DNA of 12,862 nucleotides from Chloroflexota bacterium (GTDB taxonomy: Bacteria > Chloroflexota > Anaerolineae > J102): assembly GCA_003353825.1 (NCBI GenBank), contig PIVW01000129.1, positions 1-12,862 on the forward strand, written 5' to 3'. The position numbers were made by a program, and so were the translations under genes. The notes under the pieces are model-generated. The model did not search any database and was not told where the DNA came from. It saw nothing but the letters and a program-made list of their open reading frames with translations. Position 1 is the first letter of the stretch. The number at the start of each line of letters is the position of its first letter. Below are positions 1-6,960 of the stretch, one piece after another.

Positions 1-1
1 G

Positions 2-136
2 GTCCGAGATCGTAGTCGCTGTAATATGGGTGGTCTACCGGGTGGCTATATACGACGGTTTGAGCTTTGCCGTATTTGTTTTCGCCATGAGGCCTTGCGT
101 GGTAGACTGCCTGGCGTTGTGAAATCAAGCTGGTAA
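2..136 (+). CDS. rpsN: 30S ribosomal protein S14 type Z, C-terminal part
   Basis: This is the 3' end of the gene for the small zinc-ribbon S14 protein of the 30S head; the start lies left of the window. The frame reads a C-terminal ribbon with the second knuckle LCRICF intact and ends in the typical basic tail LPGVVKSSW before TAA at 134-136. The first knuckle, normally CxxC followed by GRPRGY, reads CNMGGLPGGY, so the second zinc cysteine is glycine (codon 29-31). Two arginines of the usual GRPR motif are leucine and glycine, and the usual RFGLC reads RFELC. Length, tail and position before rpsH make the identity secure. Whether the divergence is real or a sequence error near the window edge cannot be told here. 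Confidence 0.9.
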   Translation, partial: VRDRSRCNMGGLPGGYIRRFELCRICFRHEALRGRLPGVVKSSW

Positions 137-157
137 CTCTGAGGAGATGCAATCCCT

Positions 158-553
158 ATGATGACTGATCCGATTGCGGATATGCTGACCCGTACCCGCA
201 ACGCCATTACGGCAAAACACAAACAAGTGACGATGCCCAGTTCCAACACAAAGATGGCGCTGGCACGTATCCTTAAAGATGAAGGATTTATCCGTGGCTA
301 CGACGTAGCCGATACCAAGCCGCAGGCAACACTACGGCTACACCTCAAATACGACGAAGAGCGCAAACCGATCATCACTGATTTGCAGCGTGTTAGCAAA
401 CCAGGCCGCCGTGTTTATACATCCCGACACGACATCCCTTGGGTACGGAGTGGCTTGGGCGTCACCGTCATGTCAACACCAAAAGGTGTCATGACTGGCC
501 GAGAAGCGCGTCGCGCCGGTGTCGGCGGCGAGGTTGTTGCTTACATTTGGTAG
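158..553 (+). CDS. rpsH: 30S ribosomal protein S8
   Basis: S8 binds the central domain of 16S rRNA and is an early assembly protein of the 30S platform. The 131-residue product has the usual length. It opens with the family motif MTDPIADMLTRTRNA (residues 2-16) and ends with the signature STPKGVMTGREAR (106-118) and GVGGEVVAYIW. Two ATG codons stand in tandem at 158 and 161; the GAGGAG at 141-146 suits either, and 158 is chosen because MMTDP is a common form. It follows rpsN by 21 bases, as in most spc operons. In E. coli S8 is the repressor of the spc operon, but no S8 target was looked for in rRNA detail here. Confidence 0.98.
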   Translation: MMTDPIADMLTRTRNAITAKHKQVTMPSSNTKMALARILKDEGFIRGYDVADTKPQATLRLHLKYDEERKPIITDLQRVSKPGRRVYTSRHDIPWVRSGLGVTVMSTPKGVMTGREARRAGVGGEVVAYIW

Positions 554-609
554 TTGCTGTCAGGCCGCTGCCCGATTTTCCGCTTTAGTGCGGCAGGAGG
601 ATCAAGTTC

Positions 610-1158
610 ATGTCCCGAATCGGACGTAAACCTGTTGTTATTCCCGAAAAAATTACTATCGATATTGCCAAGAATAACATCGTAACGGTCAAGGGCCCGA
701 AGGGCTCGCTGGAACGGACATTCTCGCCTGATATGACCATTGAGTTCAAGGATGGCCAGGTCGTTATTGGCCGTCCCACAGATCAGCGCAATCATCGTGC
801 AATTCATGGCCTGACTCGAGCTTTGCTCCAGAATATGGTAACTGGTGTGAACGAAGGCTACACCAAGAATCTAGATCTGGTTGGCGTCGGCTATCGCGCC
901 ATAATGCAGGGCGATGCAATCGAGTTGAGTCTTGGTTTTTCGCACCCTGTTATCATCCCTCCACCCGAAGGTATTACCTTTTTTGTGGAAAAGGGTGGAC
1001 GCTCTTTCTCTGTCAGCGGTGCGGATAAAGAAGTGGTTGGAGAGACGGCTGCTAAGATCCGTGCTCTGCGCAAACCCGAGCCCTACAAAGGAAAGGGTGT
1101 TCGTTATCGTGGCGAGTTTGTCCGTATCAAGGCAGGCAAGAGCGCCAAGACGGTTTAG
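610..1158 (+). CDS. rplF: 50S ribosomal protein L6
   Basis: L6 sits near the base of the L7/L12 stalk of the 50S subunit and contacts the sarcin-ricin loop. The 182-residue product starts MSRIGRKPVVIP, has the two duplicated L6 folds, and carries the C-terminal signature PEPYKGKGVRYRGE (157-169) and a basic end. The start is fixed by a strong AGGAGG at 595-600. The 56-base gap after rpsH contains several short complementary arms, for example CTGCC 568-572 with GGCAG 592-596, that would touch the ribosome binding site; these are short enough to be chance. Confidence 0.98.
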   Translation: MSRIGRKPVVIPEKITIDIAKNNIVTVKGPKGSLERTFSPDMTIEFKDGQVVIGRPTDQRNHRAIHGLTRALLQNMVTGVNEGYTKNLDLVGVGYRAIMQGDAIELSLGFSHPVIIPPPEGITFFVEKGGRSFSVSGADKEVVGETAAKIRALRKPEPYKGKGVRYRGEFVRIKAGKSAKTV

Positions 1159-1245
1159 TCCCGCCCCATAACGGCCTTATTAGTTTCACAGGACTTATTC
1201 TTAGGTCGTTTGACCCAAACGTAAACATATCCAGACAGAATCATT

Positions 1246-1611
1246 ATGAAGACCAACCCTCGCGCGGTCGCACGTCTGCGCCGCCACCGAACTGTTCGAA
1301 GACGCATTTCTGGCACGGCCCAACGGCCTCGCTTGGCTGTGTATCGCAGCTTGCGCCACATTTATGCCCAGATCATCGATGATGTAGCTGGTCACACACT
1401 CGTTGCTGCCTCGTCCCAGGATCCCTCACTTGGTGAGTTGATTCAGGACAAAGATAAGAGCGATTCTGCCGCAGAAGTTGGCAAACTGCTCGGACAACGT
1501 GCTGTGGAGGCCGGTATCGAGAGCATCGTTTTTGATCGTGGCGGCTTTCCGTACCATGGTCGGGTCAAAGCCCTGGCCGAGAGTGCACGCGAGGCTGGGC
1601 TCAAATTCTAA
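1246..1611 (+). CDS. rplR: 50S ribosomal protein L18
   Basis: L18 binds 5S rRNA and helps dock it in the central protuberance. The 121-residue product has a basic N-terminus, the motif RPRLAVYRS (27-35), and the C-terminal 5S-binding signature [16 protein letters not shown] (96-111). The start is the only reasonable ATG, yet no convincing Shine-Dalgarno sequence precedes it: the bases before ATG read ccagacagaatcatt. The 87-base gap from rplF is the longest in the spc part. It holds two mutually exclusive small hairpins, GGTC/GACC (1204-1215) and CGTTT/AAACG (1207-1221). Translation may depend on coupling or on an unstructured leader; this is inference. Confidence 0.97.
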   Translation: MKTNPRAVARLRRHRTVRRRISGTAQRPRLAVYRSLRHIYAQIIDDVAGHTLVAASSQDPSLGELIQDKDKSDSAAEVGKLLGQRAVEAGIESIVFDRGGFPYHGRVKALAESAREAGLKF

Positions 1612-1655
1612 TCCCGGTAATTGATACCGACTGCTCTAACGCAGGAGATACTTGA

Positions 1656-2198
1656 ATGGCTAACAGACAAGACCGTCGGCGTTCCCGAGAAGCGCAAGAT
1701 GAATTTGATGAGCGTGTCGTCCATCTTGCCCGCACGGCCAAAGTGGTCAAGGGCGGACGTCGCTTTGCTTTCCGCGCCGTTGTCGTCGTTGGTGACGGCA
1801 AAGGGAAAGTAGGAATCGGTGTGGGTAAGGCCCGCGAGGTTCCTGAGGCGATCCGCAAAGGATCTGAACAAGCACGTAAAACGATGACGACTGTGCCCAT
1901 GGTGGGTACGACGATCCCTCATGAGATCACTACGCGTTTCAGTGCGGCCAAAGTGATGTTGAGACCTGCTTCCCCCGGTACCGGCGTGATTGCCGGTGGT
2001 GGTGTCCGTGCCGTAGTCGAGGCTGCCGGTATCAAGGATATCCTCACCAAATCGATGGGCAGCGCCAATATCTTAAATGTGGTGAAGGCGACTTACCAGG
2101 CCTTGGGTGAATTACAGTCCCCTGACAAAGTTGCACGCCGTCGAGGCCTTCCTGAATCTGCCAGTCAACCGTACTGGATTCAGGATCACTTGGAGTAA
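1656..2198 (+). CDS. rpsE: 30S ribosomal protein S5
   Basis: S5 acts at the mRNA entry side of the 30S subunit and in decoding accuracy. The 180-residue product has the N-terminal double-stranded-RNA-binding-like domain (about 16-80), including [10 protein letters not shown], the loop region where spectinomycin-resistance changes occur in E. coli, and [18 protein letters not shown] (44-61). The C-terminal domain carries [13 protein letters not shown] (104-116). A ribosome binding site AGGAG at 1643-1647 fixes the start. The protein has a modest C-terminal extension after the core, ending IQDHLE. It lies 44 bases after rplR and 6 bases before rpmD, so it is part of the same transcript. Confidence 0.98.
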   Translation: MANRQDRRRSREAQDEFDERVVHLARTAKVVKGGRRFAFRAVVVVGDGKGKVGIGVGKAREVPEAIRKGSEQARKTMTTVPMVGTTIPHEITTRFSAAKVMLRPASPGTGVIAGGGVRAVVEAAGIKDILTKSMGSANILNVVKATYQALGELQSPDKVARRRGLPESASQPYWIQDHLE

Positions 2199-2204
2199 TA
2201 TCTG

Positions 2205-2408
2205 ATGAGCGACAAATCTACCCAGAAAAAATTGGTTATCACATATACAAAAAGCGTAATAGGTTACAACCAACGCCAGCGAGGGACCATCAGCGCCCTG
2301 GGCCTAAATCATCTTGGCGACGTCGTCGAGCATGATGATACGCCTGTCATTCGTGGTATGGTCAACAAAGTACAACATCTGGTAACGGTCCAGGAGCAAG
2401 CCTTATGA
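2205..2408 (+). CDS. rpmD: 50S ribosomal protein L30
   Basis: L30 is a small 50S protein at the subunit surface. The 67-residue product has the typical core: LVITYTKSVIGYNQRQRGT (10-28), then ALGLNHLGDVVEHDDTPVIRG with the conserved EHxDTPxxRGM segment and KVQHLVTV. A short polar N-terminal extension precedes the core. GGAG at 2192-2195 lies within the end of rpsE and places the start at 2205. Its stop overlaps the start of rplO by four bases (ATGA), a usual sign of translational coupling. Confidence 0.96.
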   Translation: MSDKSTQKKLVITYTKSVIGYNQRQRGTISALGLNHLGDVVEHDDTPVIRGMVNKVQHLVTVQEQAL

Positions 2409-2857
2409 AATTACATGAACTCCAGCCGGCTGCCTGCGCCACGAAATCGCGTAAGCGCGTAGGTCGCGGCATCTCTGCCGGAAAAGGAAAAACAGCCGGC
2501 CGTGGCGAGAAAGGTCAGAATAAACGCTCCGGCGGTGGTAAAGGGCCCTACTTCGAAGGCGGTCAGTTGCCCCTTGTTCGTCGGCTCCCACTTCTGCGCG
2601 GTTTCACTAACCGTAACCGTGTCGAATACCAACCGGTGAATCTCGACCGACTAGATCTGTTTGCCGCAGATGCTGAGATAACTCCTGACACCCTAGCCGC
2701 TTCCCGCTTGATCCGCTCTAGCGGTGAGCCCGTGGTCATCCTTGGTAATGGTGATGTTTCAGCAGCATTACATATTAAAGCGCACCGTTTCTCCGCCAGT
2801 GCTCGCCGAAAGATAGAGGCGGCTGGTGGTACTGTTGAGATCTTGTATCTTGGCTAG
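2405..2857 (+). CDS. rplO: 50S ribosomal protein L15
   Basis: L15 is a late-binding 50S assembly protein with a long glycine- and lysine-rich arm that threads into 23S rRNA. The 150-residue product starts MKLHELQPA and shows the arm RVGRGISAGKGKTAGRG (18-34), continued by EKGQNKRSGGG and the FEGGQLPL motif (50-57). The C-terminal domain ends SARRKIEAAGGTVEIL. The start overlaps the rpmD stop, with AGGAG at 2392-2396 inside rpmD. It precedes secY as in almost all bacteria. Confidence 0.98.
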   Translation: MKLHELQPAACATKSRKRVGRGISAGKGKTAGRGEKGQNKRSGGGKGPYFEGGQLPLVRRLPLLRGFTNRNRVEYQPVNLDRLDLFAADAEITPDTLAASRLIRSSGEPVVILGNGDVSAALHIKAHRFSASARRKIEAAGGTVEILYLG

Positions 2858-2869
2858 GATTCAGCGCTC

Positions 2870-2883
2870 CCGCCAACTGGCGG
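2870..2883 (+). other. Short hairpin before secY ribosome binding site
   Basis: CCGCC at 2870-2874 and GGCGG at 2879-2883 form a 5-bp GC stem with loop AACT in the rplO-secY gap. It ends six bases before the GGAGG used by secY. There is no T-run after it, so it is not an intrinsic terminator. A role in RNA processing or in setting secY translation is possible but unproven; a stem this short can be chance. Confidence 0.35.
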
Positions 2884-2901
2884 CGAATGGAGGCATTATC
2901 C

Positions 2902-4227
2902 ATGCTAGTTGCCTTACGTAGTGCGTTTCATCTTCCGGAGTTACGCCGGAAATTACTCTTCACCTTTGGCATTTTGGTGCTGTATCGCTTTTTGGCACAG
3001 GTACCAGTACCAGGTGTAGACACCGCCGCACTTGCTCAGTACTTCGAGCAGAGCGACCTGGCGAATCTATTTGATTTGCTCAGTGGCGGCGCCCTGTCCA
3101 ACTTCTCTGTGATGTCGATGGGGGTGTACCCGTATATCACCGCCTCTATTATCATGCAGTTGTTGGTTCCGATTATCCCCAAGCTCGAAGAAATCGCTAA
3201 AGATGGCGACGCCGGACGTCAGAAAATCAACCAGTTTACGCTGTACCTGACCATTCCCCTGGCGATCTTGCAAGGTTACGGTCAGGCAGCCCTGATGTCA
3301 AGTGGCGCCTTCGGAGCGCGAGTGCTGCCCGAATTCGGATTTTCGGTCGCTCCCCTGCTCACGCTTGATGTCATCGTTGCCATGGTGGCAGGAAGTATGG
3401 TCGCCCTCTGGCTCGGTAATCTTATCACCCAGGAAGGTATAGGCAACGGTGTATCGCTGATCATCTTTGGCGGCATCGTCAGCGGCTTGTTCCCGCGCCT
3501 TAGCAGCCTGTGGGCCAGCACCAATGGTGTGCTTCTCGTCGCCATCTTTACGGTTCTCACCATTGCTACGATTTTCCTCATCGTCTACGTTCAGGAGGGC
3601 CAGCGACGAATTCCGGTTCGTTATGGCAAGCGTGTACGCACGATGCGAGGTAATCGCCTGATGATGGTAGGCGGTCAGAGCAGTTACATCCCCATTCGTG
3701 TTAACAGTGCCGGCATGATCCCGTTGATCTTTGCCAGCGCACTTCTGATCTTCCCCAGCACTATCGCCAGCTACATGACGGTTTCCACTGTCGCTTGGAT
3801 TTCCAGTATAGGCACCTGGGTCGCCACATACCTTAGTCCCGGTGCGAATCTTTACTGGGGACTCTACTTCCTGCTGGTTGTTGCCTTCACCTTCTTCTAT
3901 ACCGATGTTGTGTTCCGCCAGCAAAATCTACCCGAGACACTGCAGCGTCAGGGTGGATACATCCCCGGCATTCGCCCCGGACGCCGTACGGAAGAGTATT
4001 TGAATAGTGTGGTTAGCCGCATCACGCTGGTCGGCGCGCTCTTCTTGGGCCTTGTCGCTATCATGCCCTGGATTGTCGGCTTAGTCGTGCGGCAGCCTGG
4101 CCTTGGCTCTTCCCAGTTGCTTATTACCAGTTCGGGTCTTCTGATTGTTGTCGGTGTTGTATTGGACACCATGAAACAGTTGGAGGCTCAGTTGCAGATG
4201 CGCCACTACGAGGGTTTCATTCGCTGA
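2902..4227 (+). CDS. secY: Protein translocase subunit SecY
   Basis: SecY is the central channel of the SecYEG translocon in the cytoplasmic membrane. It passes unfolded secreted proteins and inserts membrane proteins. I choose ATG 2902, giving 441 residues beginning MLVALRSAFHLPELRRK, because GGAGG at 2889-2893 lies at correct distance; the in-frame ATG at 2887 sits beside that site and would only add five residues. Ten hydrophobic segments are expected and seen in outline. The plug region GGALSNFSVMSMGVYPYI and the cytosolic loops QRRIPVRYGKR and GGYIPGIRPGRRTEEYL, which contact SecA and the ribosome, are all present. The C-terminus QLQMRHYEGFIR is typical. It is followed by map after only 12 bases, without adk. 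Confidence 0.97.
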   Translation: MLVALRSAFHLPELRRKLLFTFGILVLYRFLAQVPVPGVDTAALAQYFEQSDLANLFDLLSGGALSNFSVMSMGVYPYITASIIMQLLVPIIPKLEEIAKDGDAGRQKINQFTLYLTIPLAILQGYGQAALMSSGAFGARVLPEFGFSVAPLLTLDVIVAMVAGSMVALWLGNLITQEGIGNGVSLIIFGGIVSGLFPRLSSLWASTNGVLLVAIFTVLTIATIFLIVYVQEGQRRIPVRYGKRVRTMRGNRLMMVGGQSSYIPIRVNSAGMIPLIFASALLIFPSTIASYMTVSTVAWISSIGTWVATYLSPGANLYWGLYFLLVVAFTFFYTDVVFRQQNLPETLQRQGGYIPGIRPGRRTEEYLNSVVSRITLVGALFLGLVAIMPWIVGLVVRQPGLGSSQLLITSSGLLIVVGVVLDTMKQLEAQLQMRHYEGFIR

Positions 4228-4239
4228 CGCTCGCACCCC

Positions 4240-5028
4240 ATGATCCGTTCATTACTTGTGCCGGCAAAACGACCTTCCGCTGTGACCTTACGGGACAGCC
4301 GTGAGATAGTACAGATGCGAGAAGCAGGACGGATCGTTGCTCGAGTCCACCAGGCCATGCGCGAGTATGTGCGCTCTGGTGTGACCACCGCCGAGCTAGA
4401 CGCAGTGGCTGTTGATATCATCCGCAGCCATGACGCCACTCCCACATTTTTAGGTTACCACGGCTTTCCAGCTTCTATTTGCACCTCGATAAATGACGAA
4501 ATCGTACACGGCATTCCCTGTCCACAACAAGTTCTGACCGAGGGAGACATCATCAGTATCGATGTCGGTGTCACCTACCAAGGGTGGGTTGGCGACTCTG
4601 GTTGGACCTACGCTGTCGGAGAGATAAGCGACGATGCTCGCTGCCTCTTAGAGACAGCAGAAGGAGCATTGTGGGCCGGAATCGACGTGATGCACGCCGG
4701 TAACCGCTTAGGCGACTACTCCGCAGCGGTTCAGTCCTACGTGGAAGAGCGTGGCTTCGAGGTCATTCGCGAGTACACCGGTCATGGTGTCGGACGCGAG
4801 ATGCACGAGCCGCCCGAAGTGCTCAACTACGGAGATCCTGGCACCGGCATCCGATTTCGACCCGGCCTCACCCTGGCACTCGAACCAATGGTCACGACCG
4901 GCCACTGGATGACCAAAGCCGACGTTGATGGCTGGACCGTAAGAACCAGTGATGGCGCTCTGAGCGCACATTTCGAGCACAGCATCGTCGTAACCACTGG
5001 AGCGCCACAGATACTCACCTTACTGTAA
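4240..5028 (+). CDS. map: Methionine aminopeptidase, type I
   Basis: This enzyme removes the initiator methionine from nascent proteins. All five metal ligands of the pita-bread fold are present: D108 (SIDVG), D119 (GDSGW), H182 (GHGVG), E215 (LALEP) and E246 (HFEHS). The substrate-site H90 is in VHGIP. Length, 262 residues, is close to the family's bacterial form. The N-terminus before SREIVQMREAG is about 12 residues longer than usual. No Shine-Dalgarno precedes ATG 4240; in-frame GTG codons at 4258 and 4282 are alternative starts, so the exact start is uncertain. The 12-base gap after secY suggests translation by coupling. Confidence 0.95.
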   Translation: MIRSLLVPAKRPSAVTLRDSREIVQMREAGRIVARVHQAMREYVRSGVTTAELDAVAVDIIRSHDATPTFLGYHGFPASICTSINDEIVHGIPCPQQVLTEGDIISIDVGVTYQGWVGDSGWTYAVGEISDDARCLLETAEGALWAGIDVMHAGNRLGDYSAAVQSYVEERGFEVIREYTGHGVGREMHEPPEVLNYGDPGTGIRFRPGLTLALEPMVTTGHWMTKADVDGWTVRTSDGALSAHFEHSIVVTTGAPQILTLL

Positions 5029-5087
5029 CCGTCGAGTTTTAGTTATCCAAGCAGCATTAGCTTAGCAGCTGCAAGGAGTCATTCATT

Positions 5088-5201
5088 ATGAAAGTACGTC
5101 CCTCAGTCAAGAAGATGTGCGACAACTGCAAGATTGTCCGTCGTCGTGGTGTAGTCCGTGTGATTTGCACCAACCCCAAACACAAACAGCGTCAGGGTTA
5201 A
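5088..5201 (+). CDS. rpmJ: 50S ribosomal protein L36, zinc form
   Basis: L36 is the smallest 50S protein and organises 23S rRNA through a zinc ribbon. The 37-residue frame reads [19 protein letters not shown] and ends NPKHKQRQG. The ligands C11, C14, C27 and H32 are all present, so this is the C+ form. AAGGAG at 5073-5078 sets the start. The same region holds a possible stem GCAGC 5051-5055 with GCTGC 5068-5072 just before the binding site. In many genomes infA lies immediately upstream; here the 59-base gap from map is too short for it. Confidence 0.97.
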   Translation: MKVRPSVKKMCDNCKIVRRRGVVRVICTNPKHKQRQG

Positions 5202-5207
5202 CTCATT

Positions 5208-5285
5208 GTGATTAGTGAATTGAGTATTGCGAATCACGTACCCACCCTGCGCAATGCTCAGGTTGCCAGTCACCCTTCACGGAGG
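5208..5285 (+). promoter_or_regulatory. Candidate pseudoknot leader of rpsM (alpha operon)
   Basis: The rpmJ-rpsM gap can fold into an unusually ordered structure. A long stem pairs 5221-5231 (TGAGTATTGCG) with 5250-5260 (CGCAATGCTCA): eleven pairs with one G-U, and a twelfth G-U is possible at 5220/5261. Its 18-base loop begins with AATCAC (5232-5237), which is complementary to GTGATT at 5208-5213 upstream, giving H-type pseudoknot geometry. GTGAA (5215-5219) can also pair with TTCAC (5276-5280), directly against the GGAGG at 5281-5285. In E. coli the alpha-operon leader at this same junction is a pseudoknot bound by S4. The pairings are seen; the function is inferred. No matching known RNA family could be checked. 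Confidence 0.5.
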
Positions 5286-5289
5286 CATT

Positions 5290-5664
5290 ATGGCTCGTAT
5301 TTCTGGTGTTGATATCCCACGTGATAAACATGTGGAGATAAGCCTCACTTATATTTATGGTATAGGTCGGACCTCGGCCAAAGAGATCTTGGCCCTGACC
5401 GGCATAGAAAATAAGCGCGTTCAAGATCTGACAACTGACGAAGTCGCACGCATACGTGATGCCATTGACCGCAACTACATGGTCGAGGGTGATCTCCGTC
5501 GTGACACGCAGATGAACATCAAGCGTCTGATTGAGATCGGCAGTTACCGTGGCCGGCGCCATCGCCTGAATCTGCCTGCTCATGGTCAGCGTACAAGGAC
5601 CAATGCGCGCACCAAACGTGGCACTCGAAAGACGGTGCCGGGTCGCAAGCGAGCTCGCAAGTAA
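5290..5664 (+). CDS. rpsM: 30S ribosomal protein S13
   Basis: S13 is a 30S head protein that contacts the P-site tRNA and forms bridges to the 50S subunit. The 124-residue product begins [19 protein letters not shown], has the helix-hairpin-helix-like YGIGRTSA (23-30), the [19 protein letters not shown] segment (85-103) and a very basic C-terminal tail that reaches tRNA. GGAGG at 5281-5285 chooses ATG 5290; the frame stays open upstream to about 5227 but that extension has no family match. It is the first gene of the alpha operon, and the structured leader described separately precedes it. Confidence 0.98.
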   Translation: MARISGVDIPRDKHVEISLTYIYGIGRTSAKEILALTGIENKRVQDLTTDEVARIRDAIDRNYMVEGDLRRDTQMNIKRLIEIGSYRGRRHRLNLPAHGQRTRTNARTKRGTRKTVPGRKRARK

Positions 5665-5670
5665 ACTTAG

Positions 5671-5746
5671 ACATGTCTGAGCATGTGAATACGCCGGGCA
5701 TGTTCCCAGTAACATTTTGATCATTCGAACCTACGTCCGAAAGGTT
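5671..5746 (+). other. Two small hairpins in rpsM-rpsK gap
   Basis: The 96-base gap before rpsK contains ACATGT/GCATGT (5671-5676 with 5681-5686, one G-U, tetraloop CTGA) and AACCT/AGGTT (5728-5732 with 5742-5746). The second stem abuts the GGAG at 5747-5750 used by rpsK. A further CATGT at 5699-5703 could compete for the first arm. No promoter-like hexamer pair was found. Such short stems may be chance; a role in tuning rpsK translation is only a possibility. Confidence 0.3.
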
Positions 5747-5760
5747 GGAGTAACATAATT

Positions 5761-6159
5761 ATGGCAAAACAGACTCGAAGCCGTCGATCAGGCGCCAAAA
5801 AAGAGCGTCGCATCGTGCCCCGAGGTCAGGCGCACATCCGGGCTACGTTCAATAACACCATTATCACACTTACCGATCCGCAGGGAGATACCCTGTGTTG
5901 GGCAAGCGCCGGTAGTTCAGGTTTTAAGGGATCTCGTAAGAGTACACCTTATGCCGCACAACTTGCAGGGCGCAATGCTGCACGGCAGGCCAGTGACTTC
6001 AGCCTGCGCGAGATCGATATCTTTGTCAGGGGTCCTGGTCCAGGCCGCGAGCCGGCGATTCGTGCCCTCATGAACGCCGGTTTGACTGTCACTTCCATCA
6101 CCGATGTTACGCCATTGCCGCATAACGGTTGTCGACCACCTAAAAGACGTCGAGTATAG
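5761..6159 (+). CDS. rpsK: 30S ribosomal protein S11
   Basis: S11 is a platform protein of the 30S subunit near the E site, contacting mRNA upstream of the Shine-Dalgarno helix. The 132-residue product has the basic N-terminal arm, the core [20 protein letters not shown] (28-47) and [19 protein letters not shown] (49-67). The C-terminus shows [14 protein letters not shown] (90-103) and [18 protein letters not shown], the family signature. GGAG at 5747-5750 sets the start. Its place between rpsM and rpsD is the classic alpha-operon order. Confidence 0.98.
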   Translation: MAKQTRSRRSGAKKERRIVPRGQAHIRATFNNTIITLTDPQGDTLCWASAGSSGFKGSRKSTPYAAQLAGRNAARQASDFSLREIDIFVRGPGPGREPAIRALMNAGLTVTSITDVTPLPHNGCRPPKRRRV

Positions 6160-6171
6160 ATTTTCGTTTAT

Positions 6172-6214
6172 CTACTTGCCGTTTGGGCCGGTAGAACCTG
6201 CGTTTTGTGAACGC
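6172..6214 (+). other. Two hairpins before rpsD ribosome binding site
   Basis: In the 73-base rpsK-rpsD gap, CTACT (6172-6176) pairs with GGTAG (6190-6194) around an inner GCC/GGC (6178-6180 with 6186-6188), leaving one mismatch and a 5-base loop. A second stem, GCGTT/AACGC (6200-6204 with 6210-6214), ends one base before the GGAGG at 6216-6220. S4 controls its own operon in several bacteria, so leader structure before rpsD deserves note, but no resemblance to a known S4 leader could be shown. Confidence 0.35.
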
Positions 6215-6232
6215 CGGAGGATAGAGTAATTA

Positions 6233-6865
6233 ATGGCTCGTCACACAGATTCAGTATGTAAACAATGTCGTCGTGAAGGCATGAAGCTTTTCCTGAAGGG
6301 AGAGCGTTGCTACACGCAAAAATGCGCAATCGAAAAACGTAACCAACCGCCTGGTATACATGGCAACCGTCGCATGCGCCGAAAGGTGTCTGACTATGGT
6401 CGCCAATTGCGCGAGAAACAAAAGGTCCGTCGTGTGTATGGCGTATATGAACGTCAATTCCGGCGTTATTTCCGTCAGGCGCTTAAAATCAAAGGCCTGA
6501 CAGGCGCCACACTTTTGCAATTGCTGGAACAACGTCTTGATAACGTTGTATTCCGCATGGGTTTTGCCAGCTCGCGTGCGCAGGCACGTCAGTTGGTAAC
6601 GCATGGCCACATTACCGTCAATGGTCGCAAAGTTGACATCGCCTCCTACTCCGTGCGACCGGGTGATGAAGTCGGTATCTACGAAACGAGCCGTAGTTCG
6701 GCTTATTTTAAGGATCTCGTTGAGCAGATGGGCCGGCATACGGCGCCCAAGTGGGTAAGCGTAGATGCTGCGACTCTTGCCGGGCAGGTTACAGCGCTCC
6801 CGAGCCGTGAGGATATCGACATCCCAATTAACGAGCAGCTCATTGTTGAATACTACAGTCGGTAG
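6233..6865 (+). CDS. rpsD: 30S ribosomal protein S4, zinc form
   Basis: S4 is a primary 16S rRNA binding protein that nucleates the 5' domain of the 30S subunit and, in many bacteria, represses the alpha operon. The 210-residue product has an N-terminal zinc motif with C9, C12, C26 and C31 (CKQC and CYTQKC), followed by the helical RNA-binding region. The S4 RNA-binding domain spans about 99-160, including [20 protein letters not shown]. It ends with [14 protein letters not shown], as usual. GGAGG at 6216-6220 lies 12 bases before ATG 6233. Four cysteines show the C+ form rather than the cysteine-free form. Confidence 0.98.
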   Translation: MARHTDSVCKQCRREGMKLFLKGERCYTQKCAIEKRNQPPGIHGNRRMRRKVSDYGRQLREKQKVRRVYGVYERQFRRYFRQALKIKGLTGATLLQLLEQRLDNVVFRMGFASSRAQARQLVTHGHITVNGRKVDIASYSVRPGDEVGIYETSRSSAYFKDLVEQMGRHTAPKWVSVDAATLAGQVTALPSREDIDIPINEQLIVEYYSR

Positions 6866-6960
6866 TATCCGGGCGTTCGTAATGCGTCATCCTCTGCTCG
6901 CTCAGAAACGCTCTACCCCTGCGCCTTGCTGTTGCGTTTGGGGATTTTACGGAGGACCAA

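Noticed and set aside
147..161. Four-codon open frame overlapping the rpsH start
   Set aside because: Its ATG directly touches the Shine-Dalgarno with no spacer, so ribosomes are unlikely to use it.
1210..1245. Promoter with TTGACC before rplR
   Set aside because: No -10 box occurs at 16-18 bases from TTGACC; the nearest candidates are at wrong spacing.
2887..2901. ATG 2887 as the secY start
   Set aside because: The GGAGG lies right after this ATG and is correctly spaced for ATG 2902, where family similarity begins.
3298..3924. Long open frame of 208 codons on the - strand
   Set aside because: It lies wholly inside secY in antisense, has low-complexity polar composition and no ribosome binding site; it reflects the codon pattern of secY.
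5227..5289. Upstream extension of rpsM
   Set aside because: It runs through the structured leader, while GGAGG and the [10 protein letters not shown] start point to 5290.
6251..6739. Open frame of 162 codons on the - strand
   Set aside because: It is antisense to rpsD with no recognisable domain or start signal.
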